A DNA stretch of 64,000 bases from CAYFLR01 sp964343805 (GTDB lineage Bacteria; Bdellovibrionota_B; Oligoflexia; CAYFLR01). Shown here one piece after another: positions 16,179-25,614 of the stretch. The stretch lies in assembly GCA_964343805.1 (NCBI GenBank), contig CAYFLR010000016.1:1-64000 (forward strand). The letters run 5' to 3'. Position numbers and translations under genes: made by a program. The notes below the pieces were generated by a model. That model was not told where the DNA came from, made no database searches, and saw only the letters and a list, made by a program, of their open reading frames with translations. Every line of letters starts with the position of its first letter. Positions within the stretch are counted from its first letter, which is position 1.

Positions 16179-17315
16179 CTACCAACTCAAACAAAGTATT
16201 GTCAGATCCATATACATCATACTGCTAACATCACATGAATTGGTTCCTGATTCTGAAACCAAATTTCCTGACGATAGATCGATGGCTCCATAACCTTCAT
16301 CTGCATCACTGGTTAAGCCACTGCAATTACCTCCCACAGAACCCGCCATATTGGTATCCCCTACTCCCACAAAGGCATAAGTAGCTGTAGCGCCCAATTT
16401 TTGCATCAGGTCACCATTAAAGATATCATCCTCCGGAATCTGCCACCGAGTGGTGGTGTCATTGAAATCGTAGTTAATAAGCTTATTAAAAGAGTTGGCC
16501 AAAAGAGTTCCATCCACGGACTTTATTTCCACATCAGCTGGCAGGTTATAATTAGCCGGCATATCCACAATTTCATCATCAGCATCTATTGCCACCATGG
16601 CATGGATATTAATTCCCGTCACTCCAGCAGGTTTTTCACTGACACATAAATCATCTACTCCAGCTCTTCCCCCCAGGTTTCCACTCAGCTTGGCCCCTCC
16701 ATTTCGATCCACAGCATAGATAGTAATTTCTCCATTCACCGTAATGGTGCAAGTTGCAGTATAAGATCCATCCACTGAGGTGACTGTAATGGTGGCAGTT
16801 CCGGCTGCAACAGCAGAGACTAATCCGCTAGCAGAAATTGTGGCCACCCCCTCATTATCGCTAGACCAAGATAACTCTTTATTAGTGGCATCTTGAGGTG
16901 TGAGGGAAGCAGATAGTTGTTCAGTTCCTCCCTGGTTGATAGTGGTAGTGGATTTATTAAGAGAAACCCCCGTTACAACTATTTCATCATCCGTAGATAA
17001 ATTGGAATTGCTATTTACATTATTTAAACTCTCGACTGACTCAGGGTCATTTTCATTGATGTTTTGGTTTGCATTGAGGTTGTCATTGGTATTACTCAAA
17101 TTTTCTTGGATTTTTGGTTCACTGAGGATAGGGGTGCTATCATTATTCCCATTCGAGGTGGCAGCCACAGGTGCTGTGGAAGAAGTATTTTTATCTACTT
17201 CATCCTCTTTTTTGTTCGGAGTTGAACTTTCTCTTTTTTCTAAAGTTCCACAGGTTAATAGACTGAAAAAAGTGATACCGAGACTGACAGAAAGTAGAAT
17301 CCTTAACTTATACAT
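16179..17315 (-). CDS. Lipoprotein with Big2 domain and DUF1554-like C-terminal domain
   Basis: A 378-residue lipoprotein (lipobox LLTC). After the signal comes a low-complexity Asn/Ser/Glu linker (about 35-110). A bacterial Ig-like Big2 domain follows (about 112-195, with VSLNKSTTTINQGGTEQLSA and GLVSAVAAGTATITV). The C-terminal domain is lectin/DUF1554-like (begins IYAVDRNGGAKLSGNLGG and contains DLCVSEKP, FVGVGDTNM). DUF1554 domains are common in Leptospira lipoproteins. It probably acts as a surface adhesin-like protein. It converges with the peptidase-like gene, leaving one base between stop codons. Confidence 0.8.
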   Translation of the reverse strand: MYKLRILLSVSLGITFFSLLTCGTLEKRESSTPNKKEDEVDKNTSSTAPVAATSNGNNDSTPILSEPKIQENLSNTNDNLNANQNINENDPESVESLNNVNSNSNLSTDDEIVVTGVSLNKSTTTINQGGTEQLSASLTPQDATNKELSWSSDNEGVATISASGLVSAVAAGTATITVTSVDGSYTATCTITVNGEITIYAVDRNGGAKLSGNLGGRAGVDDLCVSEKPAGVTGINIHAMVAIDADDEIVDMPANYNLPADVEIKSVDGTLLANSFNKLINYDFNDTTTRWQIPEDDIFNGDLMQKLGATATYAFVGVGDTNMAGSVGGNCSGLTSDADEGYGAIDLSSGNLVSESGTNSCDVSSMMYMDLTILCLSW

Positions 17316-17607
17316 AACTATCCCTTCAACAAATTAAGTATTTTTTGCCCTTTATCATTTATTCGACGGAGCAGTGAAGGAGATTCATCCACATTCTTTG
17401 CACATTTGTTATAATATAAAAATCAAATAGTTATATAAAAATCAGCGGTACTATCACCTTAGCAAAAGCAGGTTCTTTTATTAAAATATCCCCATAGAAA
17501 GCAATGAGACACTTCTGTTTCGATTGAACCCTCGGATTTAAACTTCAAGAAAACCTAATCACTTCCGATGGAGAATTAAGCAGATTTATATATATTGGTA
17601 ATGCTTA

Positions 17608-20600
17608 ATGAAGAGTAAATTTCTCCTTATATTCATCGGTTATTGGCTATTGGTGCTTTTTTCTGCCTGCCAAAGCAGTTCGGATGACTCTGACTTAACC
17701 AATGATAATAACAAAGAAAAAAGCGGAGTTACTCCTCAAAGTACCCAGCAAATAGATCAGGTGACTCTCAAAGGCAGAGTGCTCTCTAAAGATCAAAAAC
17801 CCATGAAAAACTTTGATGTTTTCCCCTATGGTAAACATGGGGACAAAGTGACCACTGATGAACAGGGTCGTTTTGAAATAATGGTCAATCCAGAGGAAAT
17901 CAATAAAGCACTAAAAACATCCCCCAAGGCTTCACCTAAGGCATCGCCGAAAGCTTCACCCAAAGCTTCACCTAAATTAGTCGGCCCCATTTTTGATCTT
18001 GTTATCGTGGGAACCAGAGAAGATGTTCCCTACGGAATTAAATTAAATGACTTGGAAGTGGTAGATGATACCAATTTAGGCGATATTATCGTATCTGAGA
18101 CGGGATCAGTCAAAGGGAAAGCCTATTTGTCAGATCAAAGTGATCATACGGGTATCCAAATCTATTTTCCAGGAACTCCCTTTATTTCCATGTCTGATTT
18201 AGACGGAAGTTATAATATGCCAGGAATTCCTGAGGGCCTATGGCAAAGAGTTATTATGGAGAAGGATGGCTATCACCCTCTGGAAGTATTAGAAATATCC
18301 GTAATAAGTAGTGAGCCAACTGAAATAGATGATCAAACACTTTCTATCAGTTTAGGGGTGATCGGGGATGTTGGTATTAGAGAATACCCAGTGGGAGGAG
18401 ACTATTTAACTGTAAGACTTGCCTTCAATGTGAAAAAAGCTTCCTTGTATAAAATAAGTAAATCTCCCATTTTCTCTGATGGAAGTTGGTTGCCCTTCGT
18501 TAGCTACTTAGATTTCACTTTCTCTAAACCAGGAAAGAAAACCCTTTATATTAAGTTTTCCGATGCAAATGGACTTGAAAGTAGCGTGTACAGCATTGAT
18601 CTTTCCATTGGTGATAGTGAGATGCCGCTGGCGGTATTCAGCAACCTACCAAAACCGCTCAGCAACCAAGACAAAATCCAAATCGAAGTTAATGAAGTGG
18701 AAAGCTATAAGTTTAAACTCTTAAGCCCTGTCTCAGGAGATTCCTGCCATAGTGGGAACTTTTACAGTGAAGAAATTGATGTTACAGAAGACATTAGCTT
18801 AGATATCTCGTCAGCAGATGGTGATTACAGTATATGCACTGTTGGAAAAAATGAAGCAGGAGAATGGCAACCCTTCCATTTAGCTTCCACCTACACCTGG
18901 ACTAAAGATACTATCGCACCTGCTCTTACCATCACTAGTCCTGCTGGGAGCCAAGTTATAAACCTGTCCAACCATCAAAACTTTACTCTGACCGGAAGCT
19001 GCGCTAACGATACAGAACTGGTTTTCCTTAGTATCAATGACCAAGAAGAGGATCCTCTTTCGTGCGAAAACGGAGGCTGGACAGTTTCCCTCAACCTATC
19101 CCCTTTTGCTAGCGTAACCGAGGTACTTATAAAACTGTACCAGACAGATAAGGCGGGTAATACCACTTCTGTCGAAACAAAGCATGCCANNNNNNNNNNC
19201 ATAGACATTACCCCCCCCTCTCTATCTATTACCTCACATCAAAACAGCGCACCCATTAATCAATGCAATATAAACTCTTTTACCTTGTCCGGAAGCTGTT
19301 CGGAAGAAAGTCGCCCTGTCATAGTTAAAGGTAGTGAAATTTCAGATACAACGACAGTCTGTACCGGAGGTGCTTTCTCCACTGCCGTTGATTTGACTCT
19401 GGCTAAAGATGGGGCCATCTACTTAAAGGCTACACACGATGATAGCTTAGGCAATAGTATTCAAACGGATAGTTTAATGCTGATTAAAAATATGAGTCTG
19501 CATATCAGAGAAGGGATCGAGGATCTCGCTGTCAATGAGGACAGTGCCAATATTTCAATTGATCTATCCCAGGTCTTTTCCTGTCCCATTGCAGGAAGCT
19601 CTCATACCTATACGGTCAGTTCAAATAGCAATGGCACTTTGGTTCAAACCAGTATCAATCAATCAGATCTCATTCTCGATCTTCAAGCGGATCAATATGG
19701 GGAATCTATTATTAAAATCAAAGCCACTGATCAAATCGGAAATTATGTGGAAGATACTTTTAAAATTACCGTAACAGATACTTATGATCCTCCGGCCGCT
19801 CCCTCTTCATTAAGCCTGGCTGGAACACTCTCTAGCACCGACTTCAAAAACCCACCAACTATTAGCGTAGGTGGAGTTATATCTGGGCATACCGTCAAAG
19901 TATTTACCGACTCCTCTTGTACAAATGAAGTGGGATCCGCCACCGCTTCATCCAATTCAGTGGATATCGAGACCAACACCCTGACTCCAGGTTCCTATAC
20001 CTTTTATGCCACCACTGCTGATACACAACCTAGTGTCTGTTCTACGGCTTCTGTTTCCTATACCCTTTCCGCCTGTCCTACCGGCTATATTTTAGTACCG
20101 GCTAATGCCACTTTAGGGGCAGCCAATGATTTCTGCGTGATGCAATTTGAGGCTAAAAATGATGGCAGTGACAATCCTGTTTCCACAGCCGACCCCACTC
20201 CTTGGGGTGGGGTGACTCATGCCACCGCCAAGTCTGAGTGCCTAAGCTTAAATAGCCTCCATAGCGTGACAAATAAATTCGATCTTATCTCCAACCCAGA
20301 ATGGATGACCATCGCCCACAATATTGAGCAGCAACCAAGCAACTGGACCAATAACTCGGTGGGAGGCGGCTGTTTGAAACGAGGAAATGTGGGGGTGGTC
20401 AATTGCACCGGGGGAGCCTCAGGTTATGATAATAGCAGTGCGGTTGATTATGGCAGCTCCAGATCCGATGGGGGCACCGCCCAGCTTACTCTTAGTAATG
20501 GAAATATAATCTGGGACCTATCAGGAAATATATGGGAATGGGTGGACTGGACCCTCGGCGGAGATTTGGAGACCGATCTAAATCAATCAGATAAGGCCTA

Positions 20601-20880
20601 TGATAGCAATGATGGGGCACCCGGTACGGCTTGGAAAGACTACAGTCAAGTGGACACCTTCACGGCCAAAATCACCTCCGTCATGATATACCCCAATAAT
20701 ACCTCCTATGCTTTTTCTGAAGGGATAGGTAGATACAGATCGGGAACAGGGGGAGGAGCGATCTTAAGAGGAGGAAACTACACCTCGCAAGGGACCGGTG
20801 GTATTTATATGCTCGATTTAAGTGGGAACTCTTCGGATGCTTATTTGACTCGTGGCTTTCGGTGTGTTTATCGGCCTTAG
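17608..20880 (+). CDS. Large modular lipoprotein: SPK linker, Ig-like domains, formylglycine-generating-enzyme-like head
   Basis: A 1090-residue lipoprotein (lipobox FSAC). An N-terminal carboxypeptidase-regulatory-like domain (LKGRVLSKDQKPMKNFDVFP) is followed by a (Ala-Ser-Pro-Lys)-type linker (17920-17976) and further beta domains. Cys-containing Ig-like repeats (SFTLSGSC type) form the middle. The C-terminal 270 residues match the FGE/SUMF1 fold (PTGYILVPANATLG, WDLSGNIWEWVDW, RGFRCVYRP), used by many bacterial surface proteins without enzyme activity. The N-terminal third is paralogous to the gene at 27398. A 10-N gap at 19190 is read through in frame. Confidence 0.85.
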   Translation: MKSKFLLIFIGYWLLVLFSACQSSSDDSDLTNDNNKEKSGVTPQSTQQIDQVTLKGRVLSKDQKPMKNFDVFPYGKHGDKVTTDEQGRFEIMVNPEEINKALKTSPKASPKASPKASPKASPKLVGPIFDLVIVGTREDVPYGIKLNDLEVVDDTNLGDIIVSETGSVKGKAYLSDQSDHTGIQIYFPGTPFISMSDLDGSYNMPGIPEGLWQRVIMEKDGYHPLEVLEISVISSEPTEIDDQTLSISLGVIGDVGIREYPVGGDYLTVRLAFNVKKASLYKISKSPIFSDGSWLPFVSYLDFTFSKPGKKTLYIKFSDANGLESSVYSIDLSIGDSEMPLAVFSNLPKPLSNQDKIQIEVNEVESYKFKLLSPVSGDSCHSGNFYSEEIDVTEDISLDISSADGDYSICTVGKNEAGEWQPFHLASTYTWTKDTIAPALTITSPAGSQVINLSNHQNFTLTGSCANDTELVFLSINDQEEDPLSCENGGWTVSLNLSPFASVTEVLIKLYQTDKAGNTTSVETKHAXXXXIDITPPSLSITSHQNSAPINQCNINSFTLSGSCSEESRPVIVKGSEISDTTTVCTGGAFSTAVDLTLAKDGAIYLKATHDDSLGNSIQTDSLMLIKNMSLHIREGIEDLAVNEDSANISIDLSQVFSCPIAGSSHTYTVSSNSNGTLVQTSINQSDLILDLQADQYGESIIKIKATDQIGNYVEDTFKITVTDTYDPPAAPSSLSLAGTLSSTDFKNPPTISVGGVISGHTVKVFTDSSCTNEVGSATASSNSVDIETNTLTPGSYTFYATTADTQPSVCSTASVSYTLSACPTGYILVPANATLGAANDFCVMQFEAKNDGSDNPVSTADPTPWGGVTHATAKSECLSLNSLHSVTNKFDLISNPEWMTIAHNIEQQPSNWTNNSVGGGCLKRGNVGVVNCTGGASGYDNSSAVDYGSSRSDGGTAQLTLSNGNIIWDLSGNIWEWVDWTLGGDLETDLNQSDKAYDSNDGAPGTAWKDYSQVDTFTAKITSVMIYPNNTSYAFSEGIGRYRSGTGGGAILRGGNYTSQGTGGIYMLDLSGNSSDAYLTRGFRCVYRP
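17920..17976 (+). repeat. 12-bp coding repeat (Ser-Pro-Lys-Ala linker)
   Basis: Almost five 12-bp units encode SPKA repeats. Codons vary freely (TCC/TCA/TCG, CCC/CCT/CCG, AAG/AAA) while the amino acids stay fixed, which suggests selection on the linker rather than recent slippage. A shorter SPKV version occurs at 27644-27676. Confidence 0.9.
19190..19199. other. Assembly gap (10 N)
   Basis: Ten Ns inside the Ig-like region of the 1090-residue lipoprotein. The frame is the same on both sides, but the true gap length is unknown. Confidence 0.95.
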
Positions 20881-20895
20881 GACTTAATGAGAGAA

Positions 20896-20922
20896 TACTT
20901 GCGGTAATACCTACCGCAAGTA
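20896..20922. terminator. Bidirectional hairpin between convergent genes
   Basis: A perfect 11-bp stem (TACTTGCGGTA and TACCGCAAGTA) with a 5-nt loop between two convergent genes. It has no long T-tract, so terminator activity is likely but not certain. Confidence 0.6.
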
Positions 20923-20940
20923 CTGTTAGTTACTTAATAA

Positions 20941-21399
20941 TTAAGGACAAATCTTTCTGGCTTTACGACGAAAAGTCTTCTTCTCTTTATCACTTAAAGG
21001 CTTTATAAGATCTTTAAAGGTTTGGCTTCTTTTGGTAGCTCCGGATTTATCGCAATGTCCTAAAATAGCGAATCCATCGGTATAAGCATTGAGGCCCTTA
21101 GGTTTAATGACATCTAACTTTCCTTTAATGCGCTTTAAGTAATTATAGATCTGAGTTCCACTGCAGGTATGACCATTGGCTCTTTTACCTTCTAGACTCG
21201 ACGCATTGAGACCAAACATATATCCCATGAGTAATGCCGCATCTCCTTTGCTCATATGACTCTGGGAGAATTGAACTTTACCATTTCCATCCAAATCTCC
21301 CTTCTTCATTCGCTTGCCACATTGCTTATTTTTTCCGTAGGCTTGAAAAGAAAGTGCAAAAGCAGACATAAGCAGGATAATTTTAAAATACTTCTTCAT
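20941..21399 (-). CDS. Small secreted protein with dockerin/EF-hand-like calcium motif
   Basis: A 152-residue exported protein. The signal peptide (about 1-21, ending FQAYG) follows an ATG preceded by GGGGAG, so I start at 21399 rather than 24 codons upstream. The mature part contains GDLDGNGKVQ, a dockerin/EF-hand-type calcium loop, followed by a helix (SKGDAALLMGYMFGL) as in dockerins. A weaker second loop (NAYTDGFAILGHCDKSG) follows. It has several Cys and a basic C terminus. It lies just downstream of, and probably in an operon with, the Lys-rich protein at 21450. Confidence 0.7.
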   Translation of the reverse strand: MKKYFKIILLMSAFALSFQAYGKNKQCGKRMKKGDLDGNGKVQFSQSHMSKGDAALLMGYMFGLNASSLEGKRANGHTCSGTQIYNYLKRIKGKLDVIKPKGLNAYTDGFAILGHCDKSGATKRSQTFKDLIKPLSDKEKKTFRRKARKICP

Positions 21400-21449
21400 A
21401 ACTTCTCCCCTTTTTTTATTAGAATTAAATAAAAAACTAAATATTCTTA

Positions 21450-21767
21450 TTAATTTGAGCATCCAGTACACTGATTGCTGATCTCTTTTTGTAGCCTCTT
21501 GCCTTTGGCCTTTTGCAGATCTATAGAAGCCTGCAATGTGGTCATGGTGTACATTATTTTCATCATTTTCCTTTGATTTGATTGAGATTTGGCTAGCTTT
21601 TTCTTCATTTTCTTGTAGACCTTCTTGATCTTCTTTTTCTTCTTGTTGCAGCTTTTAAGAGCCGATTTTTTGCCTTTACATTTTTTAACCGAGCAAGCCC
21701 ATGCAGAGCTACCAAGGGTAAACGAGAAAGCAAAGATTGCTAACAATATGAGGCGTCTTATCCACAT
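21450..21767 (-). CDS. Small secreted Lys/Cys-rich coiled-coil protein
   Basis: A 105-residue protein with a signal peptide (ending SSAWA). The mature part is Lys-rich (KKKKKIKKVYKKMKKKLAKS) and predicted to be a helical coil, with Cys near both ends (CSVKKC and CTGC). The start at 21767 follows GGAG; the frame opens seven codons earlier. It is transcribed just before the dockerin-like gene. The function is unknown; an oppositely charged exported protein (very acidic) is encoded next door at 21956. Confidence 0.6.
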   Translation of the reverse strand: MWIRRLILLAIFAFSFTLGSSAWACSVKKCKGKKSALKSCNKKKKKIKKVYKKMKKKLAKSQSNQRKMMKIMYTMTTLQASIDLQKAKGKRLQKEISNQCTGCSN

Positions 21768-21955
21768 ATAATTCTCCGATCTATCCAACTAGTTATTATT
21801 AACTTCTCTTCGGAGCATTTGACTGACCACTATAGTTATCTCAATTTTATCAAAAAAATTATCCCCTTAAATACAATTGATTCCACCGGCTTTCATTGAT
21901 ACTATTCGAATAAATCTCTAATTGTCTGATACAAGCTTAATGACTGAGGACAGCA

Positions 21956-22795
21956 TTGCTCAGCACTACAATAAAATTAATAATTATAGGCATTTGCCTC
22001 GCTCTTTTAAGCATTACTTGTGATGAAGTCATCATTGATTTTCCCTCTTCTCCTCAGAATTTAACCGCCACCTATGCTGCTAAAAATGCGACCTTAAAGT
22101 GGGATCCAGCTGACAATGCCGATGGTTACACCCTCTATTATGCTAAAGAAAAAGATAATATAAAGGGCTGGGGGAAAAAAATTCCCAATGTATCCAGTCC
22201 ATACTCTCAAAAAAACCTTAAAACAGATAGAAATCACTATTATGTGGTTGTGGCTTTTAACCAAAATGGTGAGAGTGAAGCCTCCTCTCCGGCTAGTATC
22301 ATTCTCATTGAAGAGGAAGATGATTTTGAAGATGATGAGGACTTTCTGGACGACTTTCTAGACGATGAAGAACTGGACTCCTTAGAGGGTGATGACAATG
22401 ATCTAAATAATAGCAACAGCAATAAAAATAGTAATGAAAATGCAAGTGAAGACGACTTCGATGACTTCGATGATTTCTTAGATGATTTGGAGGATGATGA
22501 AGAGAATCTCACGACAGTTGAAATTTTTGAAGATGATATTCAAAGAGCCACCTTAATTAAATGGGAAGAAATTGATTCAACTTCCACCTACAGGCTCTAT
22601 TGGAGCACCGAACCGGATGTGGATATCTATGATGACACCACCGAGTATTTCGATGAAATCACCTCTCCTTACACTCACACTGACCTTGAAAATGGAAATA
22701 CCTATTACTACTTACTAGTTGCAGTCGACGAGGTAGAAGAAGAAACCGTAATATCTGAAGAATTTAAAGCTCAAATTTGGACACTATCCAATTGA
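21956..22795 (+). CDS. Lipoprotein with two fibronectin III domains and acidic linker
   Basis: A 279-residue lipoprotein (lipobox SITC). Two FN3-like domains (about 30-115, SPQNLTATYAAKNATLKWDP; and about 180-275, RATLIKWEEIDSTSTYRLYW) are joined by a linker made almost entirely of Asp, Glu, Phe, Leu, Asn and Ser (DDFDDFDDFLDDLEDDEE). The linker could bind calcium or basic partners. It starts at TTG after GAGG. The next gene, for a TolC-like protein, begins right after it, so they probably form an operon. Confidence 0.75.
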   Translation: MLSTTIKLIIIGICLALLSITCDEVIIDFPSSPQNLTATYAAKNATLKWDPADNADGYTLYYAKEKDNIKGWGKKIPNVSSPYSQKNLKTDRNHYYVVVAFNQNGESEASSPASIILIEEEDDFEDDEDFLDDFLDDEELDSLEGDDNDLNNSNSNKNSNENASEDDFDDFDDFLDDLEDDEENLTTVEIFEDDIQRATLIKWEEIDSTSTYRLYWSTEPDVDIYDDTTEYFDEITSPYTHTDLENGNTYYYLLVAVDEVEEETVISEEFKAQIWTLSN

Positions 22796-22803
22796 TTGAA
22801 TTT

Positions 22804-24243
22804 ATGAAGCAGCGCCTTAGTACAATTTTTCTTATCCTCTGTGCCCTCGGCCCATCTCTTCCCATTTATGGGATTTCAGTAATGGGTGTCAAAGTTGAAT
22901 CCCAAGAAAAGATTCTTAAAAACTCAAAGAAAATAACCCTAAAGAACGCCATGGATTTGATGCTCAATAACAACAAAGCAGTCAAATTTCTCAAAGAAGA
23001 GTATCAATTGAATCAACATGATTGGTATGCCCAAATCGAAGGATTTGTTCTTCCTCCCCTCAGCTTAGATTTCTCATCGAGTCTTACCAAGCATATCAAA
23101 GATTTTGGTCAAGAAACTAATAAAGAAGAGATAGTAAAAAGCCCCTATCCCTCTCATACTGTCAGTCTGAATTTGGGGTCCTACACTCTCTGGGATTGGG
23201 GAAAAAGTACCGCTTCTTTAAGAGAAAATTATTATACTAAAAAGCAAAACGATATCTTTTTCAAACAGGCAATTCTTGATGCCAAAGTTAATTTGATAAC
23301 CAGTTACTTTGAACTGAGACAGTCATTTGACGATTTCACTGAAAACTGGTTCTTTTTCCATCTTCAATATTTAATGTATTCAATTTATAAAGAGAAAGAT
23401 AGAGCCGGGGTTTCCATCGACCAAGATTTAGATGAGTTAGAACTTAACCTGGTCAAAGCGGCGCTAGAAACCAAAGCAATGATCACCTCCTTTAAATCAC
23501 AGCAAAGTAGCTTTGCTCTTTTGATCGGAATGGAGGGATCAGGGACCAATTACGAACCAAAGGATGAAATTCCCTTTATTCCACTCAAGATGTCTAGAAA
23601 GAACGTCATGGAAAAGTTTGAGAAGCTCTCTCCAGAGTTAAAGCTAGCAAATTATCAACTCCAATTGGCCGAAATAAGGTACAATGAAGCCAGAAAATCT
23701 CTACTCCCTTTACCAGTGGTTACCTTCGATGGTTTAAACCTCACCCTCTATGAAAATGTACCCGGCGATGAATTAGGCCGAGAACGTTATTGGGAAGAAA
23801 ACGGGGCGTTAAAAATGTCCGTCTCTGCCACCATTTCTATACCTCTCATTGGAACTGAAGGATTTTTTAATTACCGAAGGATCCGGAGAGAATTATTTGA
23901 AGTAAGAAAAGCCAGAAATGAATTTGAGACAGCCACTCGTAAAGCCAGGCAAGATATAATCAACCTTTACACCAATATAAAAGACAATGAAATTCGAGTT
24001 AAACTGGCTAAAAAAGCCAGAAATAAGGGTTTTGAAATGATGCAAGAAACTTATCAGGAAGTGGCCTCATCTAAATTAACTCAGGAGGAAATGATTGACC
24101 TTGCAACCGGCATCAAGGAAGCCCTTTCCAATTACCGATCTGCCGCCTGTGATCATCTATCAGGAAGGCTAGAATTAGCAAAAATGCTTATTATTGAGAG
24201 TTTACCCGGCAAGAGATCTAAAAAGTATAAAGTGATTCCCTAA
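22804..24243 (+). CDS. TolC-family outer membrane efflux protein
   Basis: A protein of about 479 residues with a signal peptide and the long alternating helices of TolC-like outer-membrane factors (for example ITLKNAMDLMLNNNKAVKFL near the N terminus and the coiled C-terminal half). TolC proteins form outer-membrane channels for type I secretion or efflux. No inner-membrane or adaptor partner is adjacent. I prefer the start at 22804, nine codons inside the open frame, which does not overlap the upstream stop; ribosome-site support is weak. It overlaps the convergent barrel gene by 4 bp. Confidence 0.8.
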   Translation: MKQRLSTIFLILCALGPSLPIYGISVMGVKVESQEKILKNSKKITLKNAMDLMLNNNKAVKFLKEEYQLNQHDWYAQIEGFVLPPLSLDFSSSLTKHIKDFGQETNKEEIVKSPYPSHTVSLNLGSYTLWDWGKSTASLRENYYTKKQNDIFFKQAILDAKVNLITSYFELRQSFDDFTENWFFFHLQYLMYSIYKEKDRAGVSIDQDLDELELNLVKAALETKAMITSFKSQQSSFALLIGMEGSGTNYEPKDEIPFIPLKMSRKNVMEKFEKLSPELKLANYQLQLAEIRYNEARKSLLPLPVVTFDGLNLTLYENVPGDELGRERYWEENGALKMSVSATISIPLIGTEGFFNYRRIRRELFEVRKARNEFETATRKARQDIINLYTNIKDNEIRVKLAKKARNKGFEMMQETYQEVASSKLTQEEMIDLATGIKEALSNYRSAACDHLSGRLELAKMLIIESLPGKRSKKYKVIP

Positions 24244-25103
24244 ATCCTAAGAATTAAACCCATATTACCTACAAATATGTTAATAGGCAGCTCACGCCAT
24301 TTTTCCCGCTCTTTGGCAAAAGAAGGAGGACGGGTCACAATAGATTTAATAGAAGAAAAACTGGTGCTAATCAGCAGATTTTGAATAATTTCTATTTCAA
24401 GGGCTCCTTGAACAGCCAAGGCATACCCCTCATAAGGATGCTGAAACAATTCATCATTATAGGATAAAATAGCAGGGCCTGCTTTTATCGCAAAGTTAAA
24501 TCTCCAAAAGAGATGCTCGCGAAAACTAAGATATATTTGATATATGGTGAGTTTCCCCAGCTGATCTCCTGTTCGGACATTTAACTCCTCTGAATTTTCA
24601 GCACCGGGCATCGGCTTTTCCGGTTGCTTATCATTGGATTCCTCTAGGTCAAAGTCATCATTATAAACAGCATTTTCATTAGTGAGAGCCCCCCCTATTG
24701 ACTTCCATATAGTGTCATAAGATGAGTATTTAAACTCTAAACCAAAAGGATGATAGGTGGCCCCCAAAGCAAGATCCAATCCGCCCGTGTTCTCACTGAA
24801 AACATTTTGGTTAGAAAAGGAGTATCCAAACTCCATATATCCGAAGATTAGGCGAGAATAAGGTGAGCCCCAAGAGTATTTTAAGCTTTCGAAATACTTG
24901 CTTTCAGAATTCTTTTGAAACGAAATTTTTTTTCTTTTTTTGGATCTTTTGGACCTTTTATACCGTTTTTTTTGTTTTGCTGCTGCCAGATAGATTGGGC
25001 TTTGATTAGGAAGCGCCACTTCATCCGCAAAAGCAAGCTCACTCAGCAGGCAAAAAAATAACAACAGAATTAAAGTGTGATAAAAATTTTTAGGTATCTT
25101 CAT
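24240..25103 (-). CDS. Probable outer-membrane beta-barrel protein
   Basis: A 287-residue protein with a signal peptide (ending LAFADE), then a strongly basic linker (KKRYKRSKRSKKRKK) and alternating amphipathic strands (YSRLIFGYMEFGYSF, GLDLALGATYHPFGLEFKY, NLLISTSFSSI) ending in a hydrophobic final strand (VGNMGLILRI). This pattern suits a small barrel. Its start overlaps the 3' end of the HAMP gene by 14 bp, indicating co-translation. Confidence 0.6.
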   Translation of the reverse strand: MKIPKNFYHTLILLLFFCLLSELAFADEVALPNQSPIYLAAAKQKKRYKRSKRSKKRKKISFQKNSESKYFESLKYSWGSPYSRLIFGYMEFGYSFSNQNVFSENTGGLDLALGATYHPFGLEFKYSSYDTIWKSIGGALTNENAVYNDDFDLEESNDKQPEKPMPGAENSEELNVRTGDQLGKLTIYQIYLSFREHLFWRFNFAIKAGPAILSYNDELFQHPYEGYALAVQGALEIEIIQNLLISTSFSSIKSIVTRPPSFAKEREKWRELPINIFVGNMGLILRI

Positions 25104-25572
25104 GGAAATTCGCTTTGTCCTCTAAGTGATCCATCATTTGGTTAAAAGAAGAAGCAACATTTTGAAACTCATCACCTGGACGCAAGACCACCCTGGCCTT
25201 CTCATCGCCCTCAATTATTTTATTGAGAGTGCGTTTCATGGCATAAACGGGTCCAATAATATTATGACTTAGAAAAAACCCCATAAAGGTACAGAAACCA
25301 GCAAGAATGAGAGTGATAAAAAATAAGATCCAATTAATGGAAGTGAGTTTCTGATAGAGAAAACTGGCGACCTCATCATCCAGCAGGCCTGCCTCTAAGA
25401 GAGGATCTAGAAAATACTCGTAGTTCTCTCTCATGTACCAATTAAATACAAAGATATTGAGCACTCCTAGTGTGATACCGGCGGCGGCCAATTTCAATCC
25501 AAAGCGCATCTGAAACGGGACATCGAGAAAGAAGTTAATGAATTTACGGTGTTTATTAGGCTTAAAAACCAT
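25090..25572 (-). CDS. Membrane protein with HAMP domain and no output domain
   Basis: A 160-residue protein with two transmembrane helices flanking a periplasmic segment of about 40 residues, then a HAMP domain (SHNIIGPVYAMKRTLNKIIE, then RPGDEFQNVASSFNQMMDHL). No kinase, cyclase or chemotaxis domain follows, so it is a stand-alone transducer. The start at 25572 follows AGGAT. It is translationally coupled to the downstream barrel protein, with which it may work. Confidence 0.75.
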   Translation of the reverse strand: MVFKPNKHRKFINFFLDVPFQMRFGLKLAAAGITLGVLNIFVFNWYMRENYEYFLDPLLEAGLLDDEVASFLYQKLTSINWILFFITLILAGFCTFMGFFLSHNIIGPVYAMKRTLNKIIEGDEKARVVLRPGDEFQNVASSFNQMMDHLEDKANFHEDT

Positions 25573-25614
25573 ATATCCTATCCAAATCAATCCTACAAAA
25601 AGGGGTATATATTA

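Noticed and set aside
21840..21870. Possible sigma-54 site (minus strand, GG-N10-GC) upstream of the Lys-rich protein gene
   Set aside because: Only GG, GC and two further bases match; the -12 box is ATGCT and the -24 box is poor.
22240..22512. Minus-strand frame rich in Ser and Lys
   Set aside because: Antisense of the Asp/Glu-rich linker of the FN3 lipoprotein; composition is a mirror artefact.
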